In this document: in pieces, positions 1-11,524 of the stretch | Layout: every line of letters begins with the position of its first letter | Position numbering within the stretch: the stretch's first letter is position 1 | NCBI GenBank assembly: GCA_043228905.1 | Contig: JBHGNT010000005.1 | Location: forward strand, 7,874,001 to 7,938,000 | Length of the DNA stretch: 64,000 nt | Origin: Azolla caroliniana | Lineage: Eukaryota > Polypodiophyta | Reading direction: 5' to 3' | Position numbers and translations under genes: made by a program | The notes under the pieces: model-generated | Seen by the model: the letters and a program-made list of their open reading frames with translations, nothing else | Database searches by the model: none | Told to the model about the DNA's origin: nothing

Positions 1-2
1 GG

Positions 3-1571
3 ATCGATTGCGGCCCACTCGGGGAAGGATCGTTCGCTCGTGTCTCATTGGCTCTGGAGCCCCGAAGCGGCCAATTGTTCGCCGCCAAGTGGACGCCTCG
101 ATGCTCCTCGGGGGCCCGCGGCCACCCATCTGCCGAGCTTCTCTCGCTGATGAACGAGGCGGAGATCCTCGGGTCTCTCTCGAAGACGAACGATCCCCAT
201 TCTCCCTTCATCATTCCCCTCTTACGGGCTCCGGAACATTCTACGGCCGCACGATGCCAACAACATTCTTCTTCTTCTTCTTCTTCGATCGAAGAAGCGA
301 CCGGCCATGGCTCGGAATTCACCCTCTTCCTTCAATTCATGGATTTGGGCTCCCTCCATGACCTTATCCGAAGGGAGGGCGGGAAGCTTCCGGAAGCTCG
401 GGCGGCATCGATCGCGGGCCCGATCCTTAAGGGTTTGGAGTACCTCCACGCGAACCGGGTCGTGCATTGCGACATCAAGTCCCGCAACATTTTGCTCAAC
501 TCCAATGGGGAGGTCAAAATCGCCGACTTCGGGGCATCACGAAGATTAGGGTTAGCCGACAATATCTCGCCGGACCCCAATTCTTGCCCTACCTTCCGAG
601 GTACCCCTCTATGGATGGCACCCGAGGTTCTCCTCGGAATCCAGCAAGGACCCCCTTCTGATATCTGGTCTTTTGGATGTACCCTGGTAGAAATGCTTCA
701 AGGTAGGCCTCCCTATGGCCATATCTCTAGTTTTGGAGCTGCCCTATTCAAAATTGCTTCTTCTTCTTCTTCTTCTTCATCAGAATCCTCTTCTTCCATC
801 TTTCCTCCATTGCCGCCCACTATCTCAGCTTGCGCCCGCGATTTCTTGCTTCGATGTCTTCATCCCGACCCCTCATTGCGGTGGACGGCATCCCAACTTC
901 TTAACCACCCATTCATTTGCAATCATATTGTAACCACCATCCGGGACCGAAAGATGGGCACCGACAGTGCAGATCGAACATCCGATTCTTGTTCCGAATC
1001 CTCGCCCTCGGAGCGCAACCAATCCTCACCGAGAAGCACTCTGCGCTTCGATGACTGCTTGAAATCGTTATCATCATCAGAATCATTAACCATGTTATCG
1101 ATGTCATCGTCTTCGATGGTATCAGAAATGGCTCTATCCTCAGCGAGGTTATCAGTTGACGAATCGGCGGCCGCAAGCATACTTGAACAAGCAGAGAATC
1201 ATGGTGATGATGATGATGATGATGAGGTGCAGAGCATGGATTGTAATGGGGATCAATCATTAAAGAGCTCCAATGGCATGGATTTTAATGGGGATCAATC
1301 ATTAAAGAACTCAAATGGCATGGATTTTAATGGGGATCAATCATTAAAGAGCTCAAATGGCATGGATTTTAAGGGGGATCAATCATTAAACAGCTCAAAT
1401 GGTTGGATTACTGTGAAGACCTCAAAAGGGTGGAGTCAAGAGAGGGCTGTAGAGCCATTCATGGGGACATATGGATCCGAATATTCTCCCCTCAAGATTC
1501 CCTTAAAGAGAGGATCAGAAGTGAGCTTAGAGTCTGCAGCATTCCTTCAGAGCAGTAATAGAAGAAGATGA
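3..1571 (+). CDS. MAPKKK17/18-like protein kinase, 5' end outside the window
   Basis: Serine/threonine kinase of the plant MEKK-like MAPKKK group that includes the ABA-responsive MAPKKK17/18. It would phosphorylate a MAPKK in the cytosol or nucleus. The frame is open to the left edge, and the glycine-rich loop GPLGEGSFARV is encoded at 12-44, so the true start codon lies upstream. The ATP-binding Lys (FAAKW) is at 87-89, the catalytic loop HCDIKSRN at 465-488 with Asp at 471, ADFG at 522-533 and the APE motif at 618-626. HCD replaces HRD, as I recall for this clade. After the domain (about 930) comes a Ser/Asp-rich tail of ~210 residues with four 14-residue repeats. The codons contain (TTC/TCT)n runs. 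Stop is TGA at 1569-1571. No intron is seen. Subgroup assignment is inference; the kinase call is firm. Confidence 0.88.
   Translation: MDCGPLGEGSFARVSLALEPRSGQLFAAKWTPRCSSGARGHPSAELLSLMNEAEILGSLSKTNDPHSPFIIPLLRAPEHSTAARCQQHSSSSSSSIEEATGHGSEFTLFLQFMDLGSLHDLIRREGGKLPEARAASIAGPILKGLEYLHANRVVHCDIKSRNILLNSNGEVKIADFGASRRLGLADNISPDPNSCPTFRGTPLWMAPEVLLGIQQGPPSDIWSFGCTLVEMLQGRPPYGHISSFGAALFKIASSSSSSSSESSSSIFPPLPPTISACARDFLLRCLHPDPSLRWTASQLLNHPFICNHIVTTIRDRKMGTDSADRTSDSCSESSPSERNQSSPRSTLRFDDCLKSLSSSESLTMLSMSSSSMVSEMALSSARLSVDESAAASILEQAENHGDDDDDDEVQSMDCNGDQSLKSSNGMDFNGDQSLKNSNGMDFNGDQSLKSSNGMDFKGDQSLNSSNGWITVKTSKGWSQERAVEPFMGTYGSEYSPLKIPLKRGSEVSLESAAFLQSSNRRR
1236..1403 (+). repeat. Four 42-bp tandem repeats in the kinase tail coding sequence
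   Basis: Units start at 1236, 1278, 1320 and 1362. Each encodes 14 residues of the form MDFNGDQSLKSSNG with one or two substitutions. The frame is kept because the period is a multiple of three. A GATGAT run coding poly-Asp lies just upstream (1204-1224). Confidence 0.95.
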
Positions 1572-2096
1572 GGACCCAAAAGTGAGTTAGATTCATTGGG
1601 ATGCATTGTGATGGTGGATTCATCCAGCATTCTCTTAACTATTTTCCCCCTCCTCTTAACTTCTTTTTGACATGAAAATCATTACCCCCCACCCCTGTTT
1701 CTCTGTCTCTGCCTCTCTGATGGCCTTTTGCCATGTACATAAAATCAAGATCATATACACTGTATATACACACAAAGCAATCCCAATACATTTTGGCTTG
1801 CAATTGGATCCATTTCTCCATTCTGGTGCTTGGAACATATTTATGATCTCCAATTCCTTTTATGGCTGTACATTTCAAATTGTTTTTTTACGCTCTCGGG
1901 GGGTTCTCATTCGTTCGTTCGATCGAATAACTTACGATTTGCATTGCACTATCTTATATAACTATTAACAACTTCAAGAGACATTCGCAATCTCATTGGG
2001 TTTCTTCGGAAACTGAGAGTCCAGGGGGTGAGCCAAGATAGATAAGTATGTTGTCATCTTTTTAACGCACATGGGAGTCCCAATCCGATCGAATAT

Positions 2097-2561
2097 TGGA
2101 GACACTTGAGTTAGAGGTTTGTCATAGAAAAGTCTTGTAACTTGAATTAGCCACACAAGGAGAGGGCTTGTAATGTAGCCATGAGCACATTGTAGGGGTG
2201 TGGTTTCTTTGGAAATGGAAAGAGAAGAGAGAAAAGGGAGAGAAAGAGAGAGGTTTGTCATAGAATAGTTTTATATCTTGAATAAGCCTCGAGAGAGAAC
2301 ATATAATGTTGTCACAAGCATTTAAGGGTGTGATTTCTTTGGACGTGGAAATGCAGAGGGACAGAGATGTTTGTCAAGGTTTGCCCTTGGAATATTCATC
2401 TGTTGGAACGAATACACTAACTTACTCGAGAGAGAACATATAATGTTGTCACAAGCATTTAAGGGTGTGATTTCTTTGGACGTGGAAATGTAGAGGGACA
2501 AAGATGTTTGTCAAGGTTTGCCCTTGGAATATTCATCTGTTGGAACGAATACACTACCTTT
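2097..2561. repeat. 137-bp tandem repeat, two close copies plus one diverged copy
   Basis: Copies at 2288-2424 and 2425-2561 differ at only a few positions. Both begin ctcgagagagaacata and end aatacacta. A more diverged relative of the same phrase precedes them at about 2097-2287. Confidence 0.85.
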
Positions 2562-2790
2562 TATAGTGAAAATATCAAAAATACCCTTCATTTTGGTTGA
2601 TACACACAAAAAGTCCCCTACCCAATTCCAAAAATATTGACGTTTCCCTATCCGAAAATATCAAGGTTTCTAAAAATTTGCAAATACCCCTCATCACTAA
2701 GACCGTATAATTCAAATGATCGTCATTTTGAGTTTTCTTTCTAGGTAAAAAGAAAGTGAGAGAGAGGGAGGTTTGTACTTAGAATAATCC

Positions 2791-3198
2791 TGGTACAAAT
2801 CAACATGAGCTTTCTCATGCAATTTTGATAAATATCCTTCATTTCGGAAGGCACATATAAAAAGTACCATTGTAGATGACTTGCAAGGTGTCACTCTTAG
2901 GAAATATGGAGGCTTAGGAAATTTTGAAAATACTCTTGATTGGGTGATATATAAAAAATATCCTTTTGGCCATAGGCTAAATTAGATAATAATCATTGTT
3001 GGTACAAATCAACACGAGCTTTCTCATGAAATTTTGATAAATATCCTTCATTTTCGAAGGCACATATAAAAAGTACCCTCGTAGATTACTTGCAAGGTGT
3101 CACTCTTAGGAATATAGAGGTTTAGGAAAATTTGAAAATACCCTTCATTGGGTGATATAAGAAAAGTATCCTTCTAGCTATAGGCTAAATTAGTCCCA
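2791..3198. repeat. 209-bp direct tandem duplication
   Basis: Unit 1 (2791-2999) and unit 2 (3000 to about 3198) both start tggtacaaatcaaca and end ataggctaaattag. By eye they are roughly 85-90% identical with a few small indels. Confidence 0.85.
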
Positions 3199-6100
3199 TT
3201 TTATTTACAACTTCCAAACCCCAATCATAATTAACTTATTTGAAGATGATTATGTATATCCTTCACCAAGTGGCTTCACATTTTTGAAACATAGAAGAGT
3301 GTTTTCATATCCACCCCAATAGCAAGAGTATCTTGAAAACTTGAAGTTCATGCTTTACAACTTGCCACACATAAATCATTGATGAGCAATCATTCACATA
3401 AACATGCCATCAACACTTAGTGAAAGTTTGCAAGGTGTATAGGCATATTCACATTGATATACATATTGGTTGTTACTACATATTAAAATATCTTGTCCGG
3501 AAGAAACTCGCAAAAAATGGGATAATGTAGCTCCCATCTACCCTATTCCTAGCTGAACTATTGATATAATTATCTAGATTTGACATTTGTGGTATAATTT
3601 GCTCAATGGCCACAACGTAGAAGACTCACAATGGCTTTCTCTTGGATTCACTTTTTGGTGTTGTTCATCGTGTTCTCCGATTGAAAGATTTGTTATTACA
3701 GTTGTTTTCCTCTCTACAAAGAGCCTTGCCTTTGGTCATGAAAAGAAGGATGTGCACTTTATTGCTATGTTGTGAGACAAGATTGTGATCATGGTACCTT
3801 TTTGTAAAGATAGTGAAAATTTCAAAAATACCCTTCATTTATTGTAATTTCTATTAACCATGGAAAGATTGATTATTCGATAGCAAAAAAATCAATCCTC
3901 ACGATGATACCAATATTGTCTATCTTGTGATGATTAAAGACAAAGTGCGGATACTAATGGTGGTATCGTATTCAAGTGCATGGCACATCATCCAAGGTAT
4001 AAGATGATGCCTCAATTGTTTGTTTTATGCAAAAAATGTCTCCCCTATAATGTGGCCTTCTTATTAAAAAAACGCATTAAAAATGATTGATATTTTTTAT
4101 ATATCAAAGGAGCCAATCACAACAATATTAGATTCTATACCACATAAGAGAGGGTGTTGAAACGTTATAGAGCCTAACAATGCATATAGGAAAATGGAAT
4201 GCCCATCTTTTAGATTGTTGGATTCATGGACAATAAAAGAGCCTTCTTTTTCTGATTTATCAAGTGTAATGCATTTCTTTGAGAAAACATTTTTTGCAAC
4301 TTGTTGATATTTTCTATCCATGCTACAAAAGTAGATGTTTGGGATGAAAATTGTCGGTTGGATGCTATGGTATGGTATGAAAGAGCATGAAGTAGGGTTA
4401 TAATGACAATATTTTTAGGCCTAACAACACATGTAGAAAATGGAGCATCAAGCAAAAGCCCAAATGCTACAAATGTACATCAAACATGTCCTATTATATG
4501 GTCTCACATGTAGTGTTGATATCTTAGCATTTTTTGTGTTAAAATTATAAAATCTATTGAATATGGTATGTAAAGAAGGATCATATTATAGTGACCCTAG
4601 TATTTCGATGGTGTTAAGAGTCACCATTGATAACCTTAAAAGTCTTACAATTACCACTAGGCTTCATTGAACATTTGCATGGAATTAGAACACATCCGGT
4701 CAAAAATGAAAGGAGACATATATCTTTCACAAAACTTTGATCCACCAAGCATGCACATTTTATAAATCTAACAACGAGATCCAAGCTATCTAATGCATGG
4801 ATCTCGTTGCTAACGCACCAATAAATGAATACCTTCAATAAAAAAACAATGAACGCAAACCCCTTGATAAGACCCCATCAGAGGCAAGAGTTCGGTACAA
4901 CTTGGTAAATGAAGTTGTGGCATTGCGTGTTATTAGCCACAATCGAACCCTTTTGATAGATAAACATGAACCTTGTCAAATAGTGTTTTTCCAAACTCTT
5001 AATACAACTTTCTTATTAGTGTATTTCTAAACTCTAACATATATCTCAGTAATATTGGATTTCCAAAGTTTAACATGAACCACGATGTGCACACTTTCAA
5101 CTTTGTTTTTTTCAAATAAAATTAGGCAATGTCATTTAGATGACAAACATGTAAGGGGACTCAAGACTTTGGTGGCTTACTTGAATTTTACTCGAACATT
5201 TGCATACATTATTAGACAAATTGGAAATTGGAATGTGTGATGTGTGATGGAACCATGTATGCAAAATTGATGGTGTAAAGATTTGGAAAACGAAGCCTTA
5301 AGCATGTGTTGTAAAAGTTTTCATTTATGACATCAAACGTTACATAGCGCGAGCATTTGTCACATAAAGACGTACACGTTTTGGTACATAATGGCGAATA
5401 TACATTGATCAAGGAGAAGCTTCCACTCAATAAATCATATATGATGTGATTACAATTGATAGTCTCTACTTTACTTTTTCTTTGACCTTACTAATAACTT
5501 TCTTGTCATACATGCATATATGTATGTATATATATACATATAATTCTCACGTTTCTTTTGCAAAACATGTATATTATGATACAATGAAATCTCGTGAGTC
5601 ACATCGAAATTCATGGCCAATGTCCATCCATTCGATGTCATAATTACACCTTGATAGAGTAAATGTAAGGTCAAGAATGCTCAGCAAATATGGTCATGTT
5701 AGCTTAGGTGCACATACAATTGAACCCTCATGTATTGTAACTATAATGACTTATTTTAATCTCATTTATTTGGGTTCAAGGGATTGTAAAAAGGCCATAC
5801 ATAAATGGGAAAATACTCTTTACATTTAAAGACAATTATCAAAGCATCATTTTGTTTCTAGTTCCATGGGTTTAGTCCCTAGTGTGTAAAATACATCTTT
5901 GTAAAAGTAGTCGTTAATTGTTGAATAACAAATGGTAGTATATGAAGCCACAATAAAGTTATGTGGGCATTGCTTCAATCATTAAAGTATAGTTATTTGA
6001 ATCATGTGTGATCGATGACTTTCTCAATAAAAAAATTGGTTGAGTCAAATTGGTTGCATAGAAAATGTAAATCCTCACTAAAAAAAGATTGACTAATTAG

Positions 6101-6512
6101 AATGAGGAATGGAACTTACAACCCACCAAACCAATGTTTTGACTGGTTGCAAATTAAAACGGGCCGCATGATTCACCTAGTGAAGGTTGACTCATTGCAC
6201 GATGGAAAGCCAAGTTCAATTAATGTCTATTTGCTAAGGGAGTGTCAATGACTTCAGTGGCACATTATTAACCTCGAGAACAATATTAAATAATGAGGTA
6301 ATGCTATAATCTATACGTAAATCAAAATACTATGTTAATGGTTCTATTTTGACTTTGCACTTTTCATGTATGCAATGTTTTTTTTGACCTAGATCTCACA
6401 TTCCATTACGTGCATAATACTTTTAGAATGCATTTTGCATCTAATAATGCAATATGCTACATTCCATGATTATGATGTTCTTAAGATTCTATAGAAGGTG
6501 GGCCTATTGTTA

Positions 6513-6712
6513 GGAGTCTCTTTATAAGTATGATGGCAAGCCGCATATTCCTACGGGTCTTTTCATAAGTATGATGGCATGCCACATTTTGTTAGGGGTT
6601 TCTTCGCAAGTATGATGGCATGCCACATGTTCTTAGGGGTCTCTTCATAAGTAAGATGGTGTGCCAAAGGTTCTTAGGGGTCTCTTCATAAGTATGACGA
6701 TGTTAAGTGCAC
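6513..6712. repeat. 41-bp minisatellite, about 4.8 copies
   Basis: Units start at 6513, 6554, 6595, 6636 and 6677 (last partial). The core is ggggtctcttcataagtatg followed by atggcatgccacat. One stray related unit is seen near 6823-6870. Confidence 0.85.
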
Positions 6713-7310
6713 AAATTGTTTTTGTATGCATTTGCATGTAATAATGCACTATGACACATTTCTTCATTTTATTGTCCATTAGGTCGTAAGATTCTTATGA
6801 TAACTAGGGTTGGGTTAATTTATTGGGGTATTTTCGTAAGTATGACGATGAGCCACCTTGACATGGTCTTACGGTTAACATCTTACTAGACTCCACAATT
6901 AAACTATATTATGAATTAAAGTAGAAAATTATATCTCCAAGTGTTGATCACTCCATCGATCATTGTTCACGATATATAGAGAGAAACTCTACATTGACAA
7001 CACTAACATAAGTTGATACATATGTCAACCACCCATACAGGATATTTGTGCCCAATCAGGAGGTAGTTATGCATCATTCACGTAATTGAAACTTGAATAT
7101 TTGTCATTTAGATTTTAATTTTGAATCTCAATAGGGACATTTTGAGGTATTTTTTGACCAATATGTCTTAGTTATTGATTTGCTAACAAATGTTGACTTG
7201 TATAGATGATGCCAAGAGTGCATGTTCATGAACATGCATAGTGAAGGTTTTAATATCTAGGATGATACATGTCCATAAAAAAACAAAGCAACAATAGAGT
7301 CTCCTTATTT

Positions 7311-7332
7311 TGGGTGGGTGGGTGGGTGGGGG
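7311..7332 (+). repeat. (GGGT)n tract with G-quadruplex potential
   Basis: Five consecutive runs of three or more guanines are separated by single thymines on the + strand, which matches the classic G4 pattern. No gene is adjacent. Confidence 0.8.
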
Positions 7333-9167
7333 CTTTTCACAATAATGTTGTGTTTTAGGAACAAGGAAGTTGGATATTCTTTTCCGGTGCTAGATAGCAA
7401 GAGCATGATAACGACATCAAGAGATGCAAAGAATTGAATTATATTATTGACCTTCAATTTTAAATATATATGATGAAGAGGGAATGGTCTTTATTGACTA
7501 TGCTATTATGGAGGTTAGAATGATAAGGGAATGGCCCTAAAGACATGAAAAATAAGTCCAAGTCTTGCTTATTTAAGTATGTGACTATCTGCTTTTAGGT
7601 AGCAATAGTCTTATTGTAAGGTGGATGGTGTATTTTTCATTGGAAATATGAGGTTCTCTTTGATGTGTGTGGACCACCATAGGTGAGTGTAAAAACGATT
7701 GGATAGTCTATGTCATAGAAACAATTGCCTCACCTATAATGTTTGTGTGTGAACGTGTACGCTCAATTCCATGTTTCAATTTTTGAGTGAGTACTAAGTT
7801 CTACTGGATTTACATTATTGAGAGGAATTCAATGAAGTGCCTCCTATATGAATGTTGGCAACTATCAACGGCAGTATATTGTGTTGGTAGGATAAAGTTT
7901 TGTTGTATTTGCGCAATATGTCATTTTATTTTCATAGTAGTGTAGACCGGTTGAAATGATACGCTAACTTAAAAGTCTATACATCATTTGCTTGTATTTG
8001 CATATTCTTCCTATGACATTGTAGATAATGTGTCAATCGCATAATATAGAGACTTCTTAGCCTCAAAAGACATTTTGGGACAAGGAGTTACACACCAATG
8101 ACTTGAATGTCCAAAATATGATTGTAAATTGATGCATATTACACTTTGGGACTTGAGATTTCTATGTAGGTCATAGTTGTGAGACAGTTGGCATCATTGT
8201 AATTTGTATCTAAACCTAAAGACATGCAACTATTTATTATGGATCTTTGACTTAATACTTACAAGTTACCAACACAAAAGACTAAAAACCACTTTGAAAT
8301 GGAAAATAAGGGTTCTTCATTGGGACTAAAACCATATATATTAATGGTTGCACTTGCAACGCAATAAGTTATTCCATTAACACATTGTGCTCCACAAGGA
8401 CAATGCCATTTGTCATGTAACTTGGAATATAATGTAGTTCAATTAGTATCAATGTTGACCGTTATATTTTCAGATTATTTGCATTTTATTTGTTGCTCTA
8501 CTCTAGTTCCAATTATGACTTCTTTATTATAAAGTAAATGGTAGAGATCGTAATCGCACACACAAGCATAAGTTTTTGTAGCATTTGTAAGTGTTCTCAT
8601 GATGGAAATATGGTTAAGTGCCTTATACCTTGGGATGGAAGTGGCCAAAATGATTGCCCTACATATTGTCCTATGTCCCCCAATTACCACAATAACATCC
8701 TTCCACAATTGGAAACAAACATCACAATTTATGCCTAGTATTCCTATGGGCTTGCAAAGAGAACAAGATGGAACAATGAAAAGAAAGTTAGGTTGACTAG
8801 TAGCAATGCAAGCTTGAAACCAATTGTGAAGACAAAGACAAGATGTGTGTGTGTGTGTGTGTGTGTGTACACAAGCATGCTGGGAGAGTTGAAACAACAA
8901 CTTTAGTCATGATAAAAGAATGCTCTAATATTTATAGCCAAGAACTCTTAAGGCTCCCCCTTGCATAACAACTAACAAACACTCCCAAAGGAAACCCTAA
9001 TTCAAGTGCAAATAAAGAAGCACATGCAAAGATCACTCCCAACACAAAACACGCAAAAAAGATAAATAGGTTTGATGATCATTCTTGGTGTGATTATGAG
9101 AAATGGCACAATGAAAAAAAAGACACGATGAACTTTTGGCAACAATTCCTATCACTATCATGAATAC

Positions 9168-10148
9168 ATGATGTTGTCTTATACTTCTGACAATGACAAT
9201 AATATTGCCAATGAGTACGATGACGAGACACCTTGCCATCACCAAAGCCCACGATCTCGAAGAACATCTTCATCGATTGCATTATCATCACCGTCAACAT
9301 CATCAACAACAACATCAATATCAACATCAAAGCCTCGGTACATTCTTTGCAACACGTTGTACCGAGTGCTAACTTCCCTCACCATAGCCATGGCCACAAT
9401 GCTCTTATTCCTTGGGTTGACCATCCTCTTACTCGACCTCATCTTAGATCCACAAGCACCAGAATTCTCTATAAGGAATGCCAAATTCAACATTACAAGG
9501 CATAATCTAGAGCTAGTGCAAAGGATAGGCAATGGTGAGGAGGATGACAACGATGAGGTAACAAACACTAATTATAATATTGTGAATGCTGATGTGACCT
9601 TTACCATAGCAGCACAAAACCCTAATAAGAGGATAGATATAATGTATGAGGACACACAAGTGGAGTTGCTTTATGGATTAGGTCAAGATATAATAGGTGA
9701 GGGTTCAATTCCCGCATTCTACCAAGGTCACCAAAATACAACCCTCCTCAATTTACAAATGAAAGGAGAGAGAATAAAACTCTCCTCTACTAATAAGACT
9801 ATAAGTAGTGTTTGTAGTGGTACTAGTTCTAGTTCGTCTCGTAACAAGATAAGTAATCTTGCTAACGACATTGATAATAGCATTCGACATCATAATAATA
9901 ATAACACGAACACCTTTGGTACTAACCTTCTTTTGAGTGCTCGTGCCATGGCTCGTTTTCGCATAAAAGTGGGATGGTGGAAATCAGGTGCATGCCTTCT
10001 TCAACTCGTATGTGATGCTCACATACCCTCCACCTCTTTTCAAACCTTGAATAATGGCAACAACTCACAACATGCCCATGTGAGGTCTTATGGTTTCCAC
10101 CTCCTTTCTCACAAATGTAGATTCAATCTCAAAAGCCTCAAGTGTTAA
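9168..10148 (+). CDS. NDR1/HIN1-like (LEA-2 domain) membrane protein
   Basis: Intronless 326-residue protein of the NHL/LEA-2 family: type II membrane proteins with a short cytosolic N-terminus and an extracellular beta-sandwich, often linked to defence and stress. Residues 1-60 are Ser/Thr-rich. A single membrane span lies at about 68-93. Family hallmarks follow: NPNKR at 151-155, a YQGHQNTT motif at 185-192, and ARFRIKVGWWKSG near the C-terminus, where the family usually has RxRVRFKVGxxxS. An Asn/Ser-rich insert (about 210-262) separates two conserved strands and looks lineage-specific. ATGs at 9168 and 9171 are both possible starts. Stop is at 10146-10148. Function beyond the family is not inferable. 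Confidence 0.85.
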   Translation: MMLSYTSDNDNNIANEYDDETPCHHQSPRSRRTSSSIALSSPSTSSTTTSISTSKPRYILCNTLYRVLTSLTIAMATMLLFLGLTILLLDLILDPQAPEFSIRNAKFNITRHNLELVQRIGNGEEDDNDEVTNTNYNIVNADVTFTIAAQNPNKRIDIMYEDTQVELLYGLGQDIIGEGSIPAFYQGHQNTTLLNLQMKGERIKLSSTNKTISSVCSGTSSSSSRNKISNLANDIDNSIRHHNNNNTNTFGTNLLLSARAMARFRIKVGWWKSGACLLQLVCDAHIPSTSFQTLNNGNNSQHAHVRSYGFHLLSHKCRFNLKSLKC

Positions 10149-10379
10149 AGTGGTAAACCTAGGTCTCTTTAAAATTTCCCTTATTTGATATGTAACCCAA
10201 CATACTCCCACATAGCTTATATGTACTTACAATATATTTAACACCTATCTCCTCAATAATGCATTGGTGACATGTGCCATCGCTATTCTTGCCATAATCC
10301 AACAAATGCCTCATTAATTGCTAGTCATGTGGATCCTACCCAACATAGTCTAAGAAACCTTAGTAGTCAAACCTAATTG

Positions 10380-10442
<63 letters not shown>

Positions 10443-11524
10443 ATTCTAGTTATCATAACACATCCTCATCTCAAAACTCAATATCCAAATGTGGAAGTCT
10501 TTGCACTCTACACTGCCATTGAGGTTATAGACTTTTTTTGTACCTCCAAATTGCAATCACTTGAGTCAACATCATCTTATCTCTAAGTTTAGCCCAAAGA
10601 GTTCAATGTGGGAGTTAGGACCATCAACTTTAGTCGATGCAAAGTGCACAAAAACTCTTCTCCAACTGAGACATTAATTTATAGAAAATATTACAGGACC
10701 ACATCCATCCCACTCTAAATGCTTGCCTATAAATGAAGTCTCTGATCTTAAACCTTGGTCCATAACTTCTCCAATCTAGACTACTCAAACTACCCTAGGT
10801 TCTTTGGGTTCATTGATGTGTCACAACAGGTTCTCCATGTCATTTGACATTTCATTACTTGAATGTCAATGAAGAAAGAGCCCCATACACATCCACATGC
10901 TCTCATCAAATCAATGTTGTGTCAATGAGTTCCAAAACCCTCATAACAGAGGTTTGAGAGTCGTGGATTCTCTACTTACTAGTTTGGTTTATTGTAATGT
11001 TGCTATTATAGCATTTTAATATTGCCAAAATACAGCAGTGATGAAACATCTGGTAGAGGCATTCTGCATTTTATTTTTCATGCCCATAATTGTCATGGTT
11101 TATTTTACACATTCATAATAATGGTCTACTATCATGTTCAAGGTTAAGTCTCAAGATGTGCAACCATGAAGATGACAAAATTGATTAACATGCAAGTTGA
11201 ATCATGCTCTGGAATGGCTTAGTTATTTCTATGAGGTCTTGAAGGTCAGTGATGGCTCTAATGAAGAACCCATTATAAACCAAATTCCCTCCGTTTGTTT
11301 TTTATGTGAATATGATAGTTATCAATGAGAAAATTTTACACTTTACACATCAGGATGTCATAAAGCAATGCTTTTCATATGTTGGTCTCAATGTCAATAT
11401 GGTATTTTATATATATATATATATTATAAGTTGGGTCAGTCACCTCATCGGACTTACTGGACGTAACCCAAACACTGAATTTGTCATCAAATGGCAAAAA
11501 TATAGTCCTAATATGATTTCTCTT
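10149..11524. other. Intergenic interval with (CT)n(AC)n microsatellite
   Basis: Holds the 3' flanks of the convergent LEA-2 and PPR genes. A compound microsatellite (CT)n at 10388-10418 and (AC)n at 10419-10442, and a (TA)n run near 11408-11424, are the only recognisable structures. I see no further gene. Confidence 0.7.

Larger units (their letters stand above)
1572..9167. other. Gene-free AT-rich interval with local tandem repeats
   Basis: No open frame here resembles a known protein; all are short and compositionally ordinary. The kinase 3' UTR presumably occupies the first few hundred bases. What can be seen are three separate tandem-repeat families (137 bp, 209 bp and 41 bp), a (GGGT)n tract at 7311-7332 and a (TG)n tract at 8844-8868. 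A phrase close to aaaatacccttcatt recurs near 2580, 3136 and 3830, so parts of this interval grew by local duplication. Confidence 0.7.

Noticed and set aside
6513-6712. CRISPR-like array
   Set aside because: Units are contiguous with no unique spacers, and the genome is eukaryotic.
8475-8900. 141-codon minus-strand frame ending in a poly-His/Thr stretch
   Set aside because: The N-terminal part is the translation of a (TG)n microsatellite, and the remainder matches no family I recognise. Opposite-strand frames overlap it.
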